From NCBI RefSeq assembly GCF_031128465.2, contig NZ_CP155618.1, forward strand, positions 2,780,501-2,844,500: a stretch of 64,000 nt of DNA, in the 5' to 3' direction. A program made the position numbers and the translations under genes. Of the stretch, positions 19,955 through 28,144 are shown in pieces; the stretch's first letter is position 1; each line of letters starts with the position of its first letter. This stretch comes from Mariniflexile litorale (GTDB lineage: Bacteria > Bacteroidota > Bacteroidia > Flavobacteriales > Flavobacteriaceae). The notes below the pieces were generated by a model that was not told the origin of the DNA, did not search any database, and saw nothing but the letters and a program-made list of their open reading frames with translations.

Positions 19955-20779
19955 TTAGCAATTCAACGATTCAATCAATTTAACAGTTTCCATGGCTTCT
20001 TTTACATCGTGAACCCGTAAAATAGATGCGCCTTTTTGAAGTACGATGGTATTTAAAACGGTTGTGCCATTTAAAGCTTCGTTAGCTGTGTTTTTCAAAG
20101 TTTTGTAAATCATGGATTTTCTGGAAACCCCAACCAATATAGGTTTTTCAATCATTTTAAATAATTCCAACTGGTTTAGTAACTGGTAGTTTTGCTCTAA
20201 TGTTTTTGCAAAACCAAAACCAGGGTCTACAATAACATCTATAATACCTAATGCTTTGGCTGCGTTAATACGTTCAGAGAAATAAAACAAAATATCTTTA
20301 GTTAGATTTTCATAATGCGTGTGCTGCTGCATGGTTTGTGGCGTGCCTTTCATGTGCATCATAATATAAGGAACTCGTAAACTGGCAATTGTTGGTAACA
20401 TGTTTTTATCTAAATGTCCAGCAGAAATATCGTTAACTAATGCGGCACCCGTTTCAATACACAGTTTAGCTACGTTACTTCTAAAGGTATCAATAGATAG
20501 GAAAGTATTAGGGAAGTTTTTTATAACGATTTCAACTATTGGTAATATACGTTGTAATTCGATGTCTTCAGTTACAAAATCGGCATTAGGTTTCGAGCTG
20601 TAAGCGCCTATATCTATAAAGGTAGCTCCTTGATTAAGCATTAATTCAACATGCTTTAAAATAGCAGCTTCATTTTTATGGATACCACCATCGTAAAACG
20701 AATCGGGAGTCATGTTTAAAATACCCATCACTTTTGGTGATGATACATCGATGAGTGTTCCTTTACAATTAATAGTCAT
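19955..20779 (-). CDS. folP: Dihydropteroate synthase
   Basis: FolP joins p-aminobenzoate to dihydropterin pyrophosphate to give dihydropteroate, the sulfonamide-sensitive step of folate synthesis. All TIM-barrel signatures are visible in its 274 residues: MGILNMTPDSFYDGG, DIGAYSSKP, VNDISAG, VDPGFGFAKT, LVGVSRKS and the C-terminal RVHDV. Length is normal. It heads a same-strand group with the lipoprotein and cdaA. Confidence 0.97.
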   Translation of the reverse strand: MTINCKGTLIDVSSPKVMGILNMTPDSFYDGGIHKNEAAILKHVELMLNQGATFIDIGAYSSKPNADFVTEDIELQRILPIVEIVIKNFPNTFLSIDTFRSNVAKLCIETGAALVNDISAGHLDKNMLPTIASLRVPYIMMHMKGTPQTMQQHTHYENLTKDILFYFSERINAAKALGIIDVIVDPGFGFAKTLEQNYQLLNQLELFKMIEKPILVGVSRKSMIYKTLKNTANEALNGTTVLNTIVLQKGASILRVHDVKEAMETVKLIESLNC

Positions 20780-20981
20780 ATTTTTTTCGCCACTAATGCA
20801 CGAATGCTTTTTTTTGTTTGAAGTAAATTAAAAATACTTTCAAAATTAAGAATTCATAACTGGTTTTGTACTAAAAAGACAATTATTTGTGTAATGAGTA
20901 CCACTTTAAAAAACATTTGAACATTCAACTTTGTTCTTTAAACTTTTTAAGCGAAATTTACACAAAATTCATTTTTATTAC

Positions 20982-21521
20982 ATGCCAGATACTTCAAAAC
21001 AATACGATGCCGTAATTGATACCTGTAAAAGTTTATTTATAAAGAAAATGTCCGATTACGGAAGTGCATGGCGCATCTTGCGTTTGCCATCGTTAACCGA
21101 TCAAATTTTTATTAAAGCACAACGGATTCGTGGATTGCAACAAAATGCTGTTAGAAAAGTAGATGAAGGTGAAGTAAGTGAGTTTATTGGTATTATAAAT
21201 TATAGTATTATGGCTTTAATCCAGTTGGAAAAAGGCGTTGTAGAACAACCTGATTTATCAACCCAAGAAGCCACCGAATTATACGAAAAACATGTAGCTA
21301 TCACCAAAAAATTAATGGAAGCTAAAAACCATGATTATGGTGAAGCATGGCGCGATATGAGAGTCAGCAGTTTAACCGATTTGATTTTACAAAAATTGTT
21401 ACGTGTGAAGCAAATAGAAGATAATAAAGGTAAAACCTTAGTGAGTGAAGGTATAGATGCTAATTACCAGGATATGGTTAATTATGCGGTTTTTGCGATG
21501 ATACATTTAAACGAAAAGTAG
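20982..21521 (+). CDS. DUF1599 domain protein (two repeats)
   Basis: This 179-residue protein starts at ATG 20982 (MPDTSKQYDAV); an upstream TTG frame from 20931 adds residues unlike the family. It contains two copies of the DUF1599 motif, KKMSDYGSAWRILRLPSLTD and KNHDYGEAWRDMRVSSLTD, each followed by a helix with QRIRGLQ or LRVKQIE. The motif is found across Bacteroidota and is predicted to bind a nucleotide-like ligand; no function is established. It is divergent from folP and precedes the DoxX/thioredoxin-like gene. Confidence 0.9.
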   Translation: MPDTSKQYDAVIDTCKSLFIKKMSDYGSAWRILRLPSLTDQIFIKAQRIRGLQQNAVRKVDEGEVSEFIGIINYSIMALIQLEKGVVEQPDLSTQEATELYEKHVAITKKLMEAKNHDYGEAWRDMRVSSLTDLILQKLLRVKQIEDNKGKTLVSEGIDANYQDMVNYAVFAMIHLNEK

Positions 21522-21576
21522 TTGTTATTTCTGTGGAAGCAGAATTCAATATAAAATATTAGTTTTAATTAATAAG

Positions 21577-21596
21577 ATTCCTGACTTCTCAGGAAT
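21577..21596. repeat. Palindromic hairpin ATTCCTGA-N4-TCAGGAAT, copy 1
   Basis: A perfect 8-bp stem with a 4-nt loop ends 10 bases before the ATG at 21607. The same stem sequence occurs at 23861-23880. No T-run follows, so it is not a typical terminator. Confidence 0.8.
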
Positions 21597-21606
21597 GATA
21601 AGAATT

Positions 21607-22704
21607 ATGAGAATATTAGTAAGTATATCAAGAATTTTAGTAGGTGTTTTATTTATCATTTCAGGTTTAATTAAACTTAATGATCCGCTTGGGTTTTCAT
21701 ATAAATTACAAGAATATTTTAGTGTAGATGTTTTAAATATTCCGTTTTTAGAGCCTTATGCCTTAATAATTTCGGTGTTGGTGGTTGTTTTTGAAGTGGT
21801 TTTGGGTGTGTTTCTAATTATTGGATATAAACCAAAATTTACTGTTTGGAGTTTATTGGGAATGATTGTGTTTTTTACATTTTTAACTTTTTATTCAGCT
21901 TATTTTGATAAAGTTAAAGATTGTGGTTGTTTTGGTGATGCCTTAAAACTAACACCATGGGAAAGTTTTACTAAAGATGTTATTCTTTTAATTTTAATAC
22001 TCATTTTATTTATTGGTAGTAAACATATAAAACCTGTTTTTAGTAGTTTGCAAACCACTATTTTGGCACTGTTGAGTTTTATTTTTAGCTTTTGGTTAGG
22101 ATATCATGTGCTCATGCATTTACCAGTGATAGATTTTAGAGCCTATAAAATTGGAAACAATATTTTAGAAGGCATGTCTACACCAGAAAATGCACCTAAA
22201 CCTATAGTAGAATATTATTGGAAATTTAAAGTAAATGGAGAAGAAAAAATAATCACTACCGATGGTTCATATCCAGACGTTGATGGCGATTATGTTGATG
22301 TCGATTCTAAAGTTATAGACGAGGGTTATAAACCACCAGTAGTAGATTTTTCAATAGAAAACTCCGAAGGCGATAATTTAACAGAACAATTTCTTTCAGA
22401 AGATAATTTAATTATAGTGGTTTCGTATAGTTTAGAACACATTGAAAAATCAGGAGCAGAAAAGCTTAAAGCGATGTCTGATGAAGCTATTAAAAAAGGA
22501 TATAAAGTTATTGGATTAACGGCATCTGGTGAAGAAACGAAACAACAAATTAAGAAAACCTATGGTTTAAATTTCGACTTTTATTTATGCGATGAGAAAG
22601 CACTTAAAACCGTGGTACGTTCCAACCCTGGTATTTTAGAATTAGATAGAGGTACCGTAAAACAAAAAGTACATTGGAACGATATTGATGAATTAAAGCT
22701 GTAA
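21607..22704 (+). CDS. BT_3928-like DoxX / thioredoxin-fold membrane protein
   Basis: From ATG 21607 (MRILVSISRILVGVLFIISG) the product has 365 residues. An ATG at 21595 lies within the upstream hairpin and is less likely. The N-terminal half has about four membrane helices with the DoxX-like pattern LVGVLFIISGLIKLNDPLG and a CGCFGDALKLTPWES segment. The C-terminal 180 residues look thioredoxin-like without a CxxC pair (IIVVSYSLEH, KVIGLTAS, GILELDRG). The order DUF1599, this gene, permease, TlpA-like, tpiA is a familiar flavobacterial block. A redox or quinone-linked membrane role is inferred only. Confidence 0.82.
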   Translation: MRILVSISRILVGVLFIISGLIKLNDPLGFSYKLQEYFSVDVLNIPFLEPYALIISVLVVVFEVVLGVFLIIGYKPKFTVWSLLGMIVFFTFLTFYSAYFDKVKDCGCFGDALKLTPWESFTKDVILLILILILFIGSKHIKPVFSSLQTTILALLSFIFSFWLGYHVLMHLPVIDFRAYKIGNNILEGMSTPENAPKPIVEYYWKFKVNGEEKIITTDGSYPDVDGDYVDVDSKVIDEGYKPPVVDFSIENSEGDNLTEQFLSEDNLIIVVSYSLEHIEKSGAEKLKAMSDEAIKKGYKVIGLTASGEETKQQIKKTYGLNFDFYLCDEKALKTVVRSNPGILELDRGTVKQKVHWNDIDELKL

Positions 22705-22784
22705 TATATTAAAATAGAAAAAATAAAAAGTTAAATCGTAAGGTGCCGTCGTTTAGTCGGTATTCAACTTAACAACTTAACAAA

Positions 22785-23861
22785 CTGATAAACTACCTTC
22801 TAAATAAAATCACATATGCATTACTCACTTTGTTTGGAGTGGTTACTGTTATTTTCTTTTTATTTAACGTGCTTCCTGGAGATCCGGCGCAAATGATGTT
22901 GGGACAAAATGAAGGCAGCGATCAACTAGCTATTGTAAAACAAAAATACGGGTTTGATAAACCCATAAGTACCCAATATTTTTATTATTTGAACGATTTG
23001 TCTCCTATATCCTTTCATTCAAATGAAATGCAAGATTATACATTTTTAAAATCAGGAAAGTATTCAGCAGCAAAATTATTCTCTATAGGTAATACAACAA
23101 CAGTTTTAAAGTTTCCTTATTTACGCGAATCGTTTACCAAACAAGGTAAAAAAGTGAGTGAAGTTTTAGGGGAAACACTACCTAATACCTTTGTGTTGGC
23201 AGTTTCTGCCATCGTTATAGCCATGATAATTGGAATCTTCCTAGGCATTATTTCAGCGTTGTATAAAGACCATTGGATAGATAAAACCATACAAATTTTA
23301 AGCACTTTTGGTATGAGCGTGCCCTCATTTTTTAGTGCCATTTTATTCGCGTGGTTTTTTGGTTTTGTATTGCATAAATACACCAATTTAGAAATGACGG
23401 GCAGTCTTTATGAGCTAGATGACTTTGGAGAAGCCAATCATCTCCAATTAAAAAACCTTATACTTCCAGCGGTAGTTTTGGGTATTCGTCCGTTAGCAGT
23501 CGTTATTCAACTTATGAGAAATTCATTATTAGAAGTTTTTAATCAAGATTATATCAGGACAGCTAGAGCTAAAGGGCTTAGTGAGTTTCAAATTATTACT
23601 AGACATGCTGTAAAAAACGCCTTAAACCCTGTGGTTACAGCCATTTCTGGATGGTTTGCTTCCATGTTGGCAGGCGCTGTTTTTGTAGAGTATATTTTTG
23701 GTTGGAATGGTCTAGGAAAAGAAATAGTAAATGCCTTAAACACATTAGATTTACCTGTGATCATGGGTTCGGTGTTAATAATAGCGTTATTCTTCATAAT
23801 TATTAATATTTTTGTAGACGTTATTTACGTTTGGTTAGATCCTAAGGTGAAATTAGAATAA
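22785..23861 (+). CDS. ABC transporter permease, DppB/OppB type, non-ATG start
   Basis: This is a binding-protein-dependent transport permease. Residues matching the DppB family include VVTVIFFLFNVLPGDPAQMMLGQ early on and the EAA-loop region IRTARAKGLSEFQIITRHAVKNAL. The first membrane helix (ITYALLTLFGVVTVIFFLF) starts before the first usual start codon in frame (TTG 22830). The reading frame is open back to 22773 without an ATG. I propose CTG 22785 (LINYLLNKITYALL), but the exact start is uncertain. No ATPase or binding protein is adjacent. The substrate class (peptide or nickel) is unknown. Confidence 0.82.
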   Translation: MINYLLNKITYALLTLFGVVTVIFFLFNVLPGDPAQMMLGQNEGSDQLAIVKQKYGFDKPISTQYFYYLNDLSPISFHSNEMQDYTFLKSGKYSAAKLFSIGNTTTVLKFPYLRESFTKQGKKVSEVLGETLPNTFVLAVSAIVIAMIIGIFLGIISALYKDHWIDKTIQILSTFGMSVPSFFSAILFAWFFGFVLHKYTNLEMTGSLYELDDFGEANHLQLKNLILPAVVLGIRPLAVVIQLMRNSLLEVFNQDYIRTARAKGLSEFQIITRHAVKNALNPVVTAISGWFASMLAGAVFVEYIFGWNGLGKEIVNALNTLDLPVIMGSVLIIALFFIIINIFVDVIYVWLDPKVKLE

Positions 23862-23880
23862 TTCCTGAGCAGTCAGGAAT
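23861..23880. repeat. Palindromic hairpin ATTCCTGA-N4-TCAGGAAT, copy 2
   Basis: It has the same 8-bp stem as at 21577, with loop GCAG instead of CTTC. It overlaps the last base of the permease stop codon and ends 16 bases before the next ATG. Confidence 0.8.
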
Positions 23881-23896
23881 CTCAAAACAGAAAAAA

Positions 23897-24376
23897 ATGA
23901 AATATATATTAATATGCTTACTGAGTATTTTAAGCTGCAAAGCTCAAGATACACCGACACAATTTTCAGAAGCGGCATTAAACGATACGTTTGTAACACT
24001 CGAAGGCAAAACCATAGCTTTCAAAGATATTTTAGAAGCCAATAAAGGAAAAACCCTTGTGATTGATGTATGGGCATCGTGGTGTAAAGATTGTATAGGA
24101 GGGATGCCTAAAGTTAAAAGCTTACAGAAAGCAAATAAAGATGCCACCTACCTATTTTTATCTTTAGATAAAACCCAAGACGCTTGGAAAAAAGGCATCA
24201 AAAAATACGATGTACAAGGGCAACATTACTTTGTGGAGTCGGGGTGGAAAGGGCCTTTTTGTGAATTTATTCAATTAGATTGGATACCAAGGTATATGGT
24301 TGTGGATACAAACGGAAATATAAAATTATTTAAAGCCATAGAGGCTGATGATAAAAAAATTAAAGAAATTTTATAG
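23897..24376 (+). CDS. TlpA-like thioredoxin-fold lipoprotein
   Basis: The 159-residue protein has a short lipoprotein signal (MKYILICLLSILSC, lipobox LSC). Its thioredoxin fold contains the redox pair WCKDC in VWASWCKDCIGGMPK and a cis-proline region WIPRYMVVD. It probably acts in the periplasm or outer envelope as a thiol-disulfide reductase. The partner is unknown. It lies 35 bp after the permease and 39 bp before tpiA, in one apparent operon. Confidence 0.88.
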   Translation: MKYILICLLSILSCKAQDTPTQFSEAALNDTFVTLEGKTIAFKDILEANKGKTLVIDVWASWCKDCIGGMPKVKSLQKANKDATYLFLSLDKTQDAWKKGIKKYDVQGQHYFVESGWKGPFCEFIQLDWIPRYMVVDTNGNIKLFKAIEADDKKIKEIL

Positions 24377-24415
24377 TAATTAAATAAAATCCCTTCATTA
24401 CAGGGTAAATTAAAA

Positions 24416-25165
24416 ATGAGAAAACAAATTGTTGCAGGAAATTGGAAAATGAATAATGATTTAGCACAAACTGAATCATTAATTACAGCTTTAAAGGCAC
24501 AAACGAAAACATCAAATGCCGAGGTGATGGTAGCTCCAACGTATACGAACCTTTTTCAAGCATTTCAAGCTTTAAAAGAAAGTGATATAGAAGTGATTGC
24601 ACAAAACATGCACTTTGCAGAAAATGGTGCTTACACAGGCGAAATTAGCGCAAGTATGCTTAAAAGTGTTGGTGTAAAAACGGTGATTTTAGGTCACAGT
24701 GAGCGTCGTGAGTATTTTGGTGAAACAGATGCTATTTTAACTAAAAAAGTAGATGCAGCATTGGCAAACGGTTTACGTACTATTTTCTGTTTTGGTGAGG
24801 TTTTAGCCGATAGAAAATCTGGAAACCACGAAGCGGTTGTTGAAAGTCAAATTAAAAATGCCTTGTTTCATTTAGAAGCATCTGCATTTAAAAACATTGT
24901 GTTGGCTTACGAACCAGTTTGGGCTATTGGAACAGGCGAAACCGCAAGTCCAGAACAAGCACAAGATATGCACGCTTTCATCCGTCAAACTTTAAGCAAT
25001 AAATACGGTGTTGATGTAGCAAACAGCGTATCTATTTTATATGGTGGCAGTGTAAAACCAAACAACGCACAAGAAATTTTTGGTAAGCCAGATGTAGACG
25101 GTGGTTTAATTGGTGGTGCTGCACTTAATGCAGACGATTTTTTTGCGATTGTAAACGCATTTTAA
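24416..25165 (+). CDS. tpiA: Triosephosphate isomerase
   Basis: TpiA interconverts dihydroxyacetone phosphate and glyceraldehyde 3-phosphate in glycolysis and gluconeogenesis. The 249 residues include the substrate lysine in GNWKMN, the catalytic histidine in ILGHSERR, the catalytic glutamate in LAYEPVWAIGTG, the flexible loop that follows, and the phosphate-binding YGGSV and GGLIGGAAL. The length is standard. Confidence 0.98.
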   Translation: MRKQIVAGNWKMNNDLAQTESLITALKAQTKTSNAEVMVAPTYTNLFQAFQALKESDIEVIAQNMHFAENGAYTGEISASMLKSVGVKTVILGHSERREYFGETDAILTKKVDAALANGLRTIFCFGEVLADRKSGNHEAVVESQIKNALFHLEASAFKNIVLAYEPVWAIGTGETASPEQAQDMHAFIRQTLSNKYGVDVANSVSILYGGSVKPNNAQEIFGKPDVDGGLIGGAALNADDFFAIVNAF

Positions 25166-25220
25166 ATAACTATTAGTACTTCAATTAATTTCGATTTTGT
25201 ATTTAAATTGAATTAGAATA

Positions 25221-25322
25221 TGGGCGTTACCCCGATAAAAATCGGGGTCGCGCTTTTCGTTATATCTTTTTTTCGTGCCTCAAAAAAGGATGCCACTACA
25301 ATCGCTAACGCAACTCACAACT
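25221..25322. repeat. Intergenic repeat-like element with ACCCCGAT hairpin
   Basis: The tpiA-prmA gap holds a perfect hairpin, ACCCCGAT-AAAA-ATCGGGGT (25229-25248), followed by a stretch ending in CAATCGCTAACGCAAC. I recall very similar intergenic sequences in other flavobacterial genomes, but only one copy is in this window. Local GC is higher than in its neighbours. Confidence 0.5.
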
Positions 25323-25359
25323 AACATCATATTTAAATTTAAATAATAGTATTTTCAGC

Positions 25360-26196
25360 ATGTCAAATATCATTTACATTGGTTACGAGTTTAAAGTAAC
25401 ACCTATACAGCCTGGTGTAGAAATCCTTATAGCAGAACTCGGTTATGCAGGTTTTGAAAGTTTTGTTGAAACCGAAGAAGGTGTAACAGCATACATTCAA
25501 AAGGAAGAATGGAATGATGACATACTAAGCGATGTTCAAATTCTAAATTCAGAAGCATTTAAAATCGATTTCACATTCAACGAAATAGAACAAACCAATT
25601 GGAATGAAGAATGGGAAAAGAATTTTAACCCCATTGTAGTTGATGATCTATGTTCGGTTCGTGCACCATTTCATGAAAAACCAGATACTCAATACGATAT
25701 CATTATAGAACCAAAAATGAGTTTCGGCACGGGACATCACGAAACCACCCATATGATGATTCAGCATATTTTAAAAAATGATTTTACAAATAAATCGGTT
25801 TTGGACATGGGTTGTGGTACAGGTGTTTTAGCTATTTTAGCAGAAAAGAAAGGCGCAAAACCTATTGATGCGGTTGATTACGATAACTGGTGTTATTTAA
25901 ACAGTGTTGAAAATGTAGAACGCAATAATTGTAAAAGTATAACTGCAATAGAAGGTGATGCTAGTGCTTTAGCAGGTAAAAAATACGATATCATTATAGC
26001 CAACATCAACCGTAATATTTTACTTAATGATATGGAAACGTATGTATTGAGTTTAAATAAAGGCGGACTTCTATTTTTAAGCGGATTTTATAACGATGAC
26101 ATACCTGTTATTCAAGCAGAGTGTGAAAAACACATGTTAAAATTTGAAGAAAAATTAGAAAGAAACCATTGGGTTGCCTTAAAATTTTTAAATTAG
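25360..26196 (+). CDS. prmA: Ribosomal protein L11 methyltransferase
   Basis: PrmA adds methyl groups from S-adenosylmethionine to ribosomal protein L11. The 278-residue protein has the N-terminal substrate-recognition domain (NWNEEWEKNFNP) and a class I methyltransferase fold: PKMSFGTGHHETT, motif I DMGCGTGVLAIL, the acidic motif II VDYDNWC, and the motif IV region IIANINRNIL. Length and order fit the family. clpS follows 51 bp downstream. Confidence 0.95.
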   Translation: MSNIIYIGYEFKVTPIQPGVEILIAELGYAGFESFVETEEGVTAYIQKEEWNDDILSDVQILNSEAFKIDFTFNEIEQTNWNEEWEKNFNPIVVDDLCSVRAPFHEKPDTQYDIIIEPKMSFGTGHHETTHMMIQHILKNDFTNKSVLDMGCGTGVLAILAEKKGAKPIDAVDYDNWCYLNSVENVERNNCKSITAIEGDASALAGKKYDIIIANINRNILLNDMETYVLSLNKGGLLFLSGFYNDDIPVIQAECEKHMLKFEEKLERNHWVALKFLN

Positions 26197-26207
26197 TATC
26201 AAAATTT

Positions 26208-26229
26208 GATTTCCCTCTTTTAGGAAATC
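26208..26229. repeat. Hairpin upstream of clpS
   Basis: GATTTCC / GGAAATC form a 7-bp stem with an 8-nt loop ending 18 bases before the preferred clpS start codon. Its placement resembles that of the hairpins at 21577 and 23861, but the sequence is different. Confidence 0.55.
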
Positions 26230-26247
26230 TTAGAAATGCAAAGGAAT

Positions 26248-26523
26248 ATGAGTACACAAGAAAAAACATTAGAAGAAGTATTACAGCAAGAAGAAGTGCT
26301 TACTCAAAACGAGATCGTGTTGTATAACGACGATGTTAATACCTTCGATCATGTGATAACAACGCTTATTCATGTGTGTGAGCATACAGCAGAACAAGCA
26401 GAACAATGTGCACTACTTGTGCATTACAAAGGGAAATGTACTGTTAAAACTGGTTTGTACGACGATTTAAAACCGCGTTGTAGCATGTTGCTAGAAGCGG
26501 GATTAAGTGCTGAAATTATCTAA
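26248..26523 (+). CDS. clpS: ATP-dependent Clp protease adaptor ClpS
   Basis: ClpS delivers N-end-rule substrates to ClpAP/ClpCP. From ATG 26248 (MSTQEKTLEEVLQQEE) the protein has 91 residues; an ATG four codons upstream is possible. The core LYNDDVNTFDHVITTLIHVC contains the N-degron pocket residues (NDD, with the histidine later in VHYKGKC). A purine stretch AAGGA lies just before ATG 26248. It is convergent with the YeeE-like genes. Confidence 0.94.
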   Translation: MSTQEKTLEEVLQQEEVLTQNEIVLYNDDVNTFDHVITTLIHVCEHTAEQAEQCALLVHYKGKCTVKTGLYDDLKPRCSMLLEAGLSAEII

Positions 26524-26530
26524 CGAAACC

Positions 26531-26944
26531 TTAATGTGGTAACTTGTCTTTTAGAACGCCATAAATAAAGGTTCCTACGATAGCAGCTGCAATTACAATA
26601 AGCATGCTATAAACACCAGATCCTAGTAAAATATACATAGGCCCAGGGCAAGCACCAACAAGCGCCCAACCTAAGCCGAAAATAGTGCCTCCAACAATAT
26701 ATCGAATGAGTCCGTTGTCCTTTTTAGGTACAAATATATCGGCTCCCCTAATGCTTTTTATATAACCTTTCTTTGAAATTTGAAGAAATAGAACACCACA
26801 AGCAATGGCAGTTCCTATAATACCATACATGTGAAATGATTGAAAACGAAACATTTCATAAATACGATACCACGATACCGCTTCCGATTTCACTAAAACA
26901 ATACCAAAAAATACGCCTACTAGTAAGAATTTAAAATATGTCAT
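26531..26944 (-). CDS. YeeE/YedE-type transporter subunit (DUF6691-like)
   Basis: This 137-residue membrane protein has four hydrophobic segments. Its conserved motif GWALVGACPGPMYILLGSG holds the cysteine typical of the second half of YeeE/YedE (TsuA-like) thiosulfate or sulfur-compound importers. In Bacteroidota the transporter is split in two genes; the partner is upstream at 27,036 on the same strand (91-bp gap). The exact sulfur substrate is not shown by the sequence. Confidence 0.88.
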   Translation of the reverse strand: MTYFKFLLVGVFFGIVLVKSEAVSWYRIYEMFRFQSFHMYGIIGTAIACGVLFLQISKKGYIKSIRGADIFVPKKDNGLIRYIVGGTIFGLGWALVGACPGPMYILLGSGVYSMLIVIAAAIVGTFIYGVLKDKLPH

Positions 26945-27035
26945 TTGTCTAGTTTTATTGTTTTTTAAATGTCGAATGCGACTCGCTTTTAAATTTTTTA
27001 GTATAAATACTTGAATAAGTTGCTCGTTTCATAAT

Positions 27036-27593
27036 CTAAAAAATTAAGGGTAAAATAAAATTCGTCATGATCAATCCTCCAATAAAAAATCCAATAACGG
27101 CAATGAGCGATGGTTTTTGTAAGCTACTAAGTCCTGTAATGGCATGACCAGACGTGCATCCACCTGCATAGCGAGTTCCAAAGCCCACCAACAGTCCGCC
27201 AATAATTAGTAAGAGTACACCTTTAGTTGAGGTTATGGCCTCCATGTTGTACATTTCTTGAGGTACTAAATCAGCTCCGGCATTTTCAAAACCCATGTGT
27301 TGTAACTCTGTAATGGTAGTAGGGTTTAAATCGGTAACACTATCGTTTGACAAATAATGGGTTGCTATAAAACCACCAATGATGGCGCCCGCAACAACGG
27401 TTAAGTTCCAGGATTCGTCTTTCCAATTAAATTTAAAAAAGTTAGAAAATTTATCAGCACCCATTATCGTGCACATGGTTCTTAAGTTAGACGACATGCC
27501 AAATGTTTTTCCAAAATAGAGTAAAAAAGCCATAACTATGGCTATAAGAGGGCCAGAGACATACCATGGCCACGGATTTAAAATATAATTCAT
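27036..27593 (-). CDS. YeeE/YedE family transporter subunit
   Basis: This 185-residue integral membrane protein carries the family signature GFGTRYAGGCTSGHAITGLS, with the conserved cysteine thought to relay thiosulfate or sulfide through the pore. It has four or five hydrophobic segments and a periplasmic or loop insert around residues 85-125. With the downstream 137-residue subunit it probably forms one split importer. The gene starts 187 bp from the tRNA-Arg gene, on the opposite strand. Confidence 0.9.
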   Translation of the reverse strand: MNYILNPWPWYVSGPLIAIVMAFLLYFGKTFGMSSNLRTMCTIMGADKFSNFFKFNWKDESWNLTVVAGAIIGGFIATHYLSNDSVTDLNPTTITELQHMGFENAGADLVPQEMYNMEAITSTKGVLLLIIGGLLVGFGTRYAGGCTSGHAITGLSSLQKPSLIAVIGFFIGGLIMTNFILPLIF

Positions 27594-27733
27594 ACCTGTT
27601 AATTTAGTACAAATGTAAATAGAATTAAAACTTAGTTTTATAATAAATATGACTTAAGTTATATTATTAGTTAAAATGACTCTTAAGGAGCATAATTTTA
27701 ATAATTAAAAATGAATTATAATATTGAAATAAA

Positions 27734-27766
27734 TTTGGTGATGTTTTAATAAAATTATTATATTTG
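27734..27766 (+). promoter_or_regulatory. Promoter of tRNA-Arg
   Basis: TATATTTG at 27759-27766 matches the -7 consensus. TTTG at 27734-27737 lies 21 bp upstream, 2 bp longer than ideal. Transcription would start close to the tRNA 5' end. Confidence 0.5.
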
Positions 27767-27780
27767 CACCCACTTAAAAA

Positions 27781-27854
27781 GGCCTCGTGGCGCAACTGAA
27801 TAGCGCACTTGATTACGGCTCAAGAGGTTACTGGTTTGAATCCAGTCGAGGTCA
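27781..27854 (+). tRNA. tRNA-Arg (anticodon ACG)
   Basis: A 74-nt cloverleaf. The acceptor stem is GGCCTCG with CGAGGTC (one G-T pair), with A as discriminator. The anticodon arm CTTGA-TTACGGC-TCAAG gives anticodon ACG, and the T-arm is ACTGG-TTTGAAT-CCAGT. ACG-Arg normally needs TadA editing to inosine. It borders the accessory region that contains the toxin genes. Confidence 0.93.
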
Positions 27855-27860
27855 CAATCC

Positions 27861-27906
27861 AATCCTTAACATCCTTTATTCATAAGGTGTTAAGGATTTT
27901 TTTTAT
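27861..27906 (+). terminator. Intrinsic terminator after tRNA-Arg
   Basis: AATCCTTAACA / TGTTAAGGATT (11-bp stem, 16-nt loop) followed by seven or more T residues, directly after the tRNA. Confidence 0.85.
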
Positions 27907-27942
27907 CTTCGTTTGACTTTTTTTTGACCACATTCTTTTATT

Positions 27943-28077
27943 ATGTCAATATACTTTAATAATGCTAATTTTCCAATTTCTATATTTAATACGTTTAATG
28001 AGGCTCAGTTTTCTTCGTTTTCTGACATAGAAAAGGACTTTAAACAAAAATTCTCAATTAGTGATTATAAACTATAA
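27943..28077 (+). CDS. Possible 44-residue protein, unknown
   Basis: An ATG-started frame encodes 44 residues (begins MSIYFNNANFPISIF, ends KFSISDYKL). It has no signal peptide or TM segment and no similarity that I recognise. It lies between the tRNA-Arg terminator and the hipA remnant, a region of gene debris, so it may be a fragment of a lost gene or chance. Confidence 0.25.
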   Translation: MSIYFNNANFPISIFNTFNEAQFSSFSDIEKDFKQKFSISDYKL

Positions 28078-28080
28078 AAC

Positions 28081-28127
28081 GATTGTTATTTCAATCATAA
28101 TTAGTGTATTTGTATGAAATAACAATC
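28081..28127. repeat. Perfect 13-bp inverted repeat
   Basis: GATTGTTATTTCA (28081-28093) and TGAAATAACAATC (28115-28127) are exact reverse complements with a 21-nt spacer. No T-run follows, so it is not a typical terminator. Confidence 0.85.
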
Positions 28128-28144
28128 ATTTAAATGATGGATAA

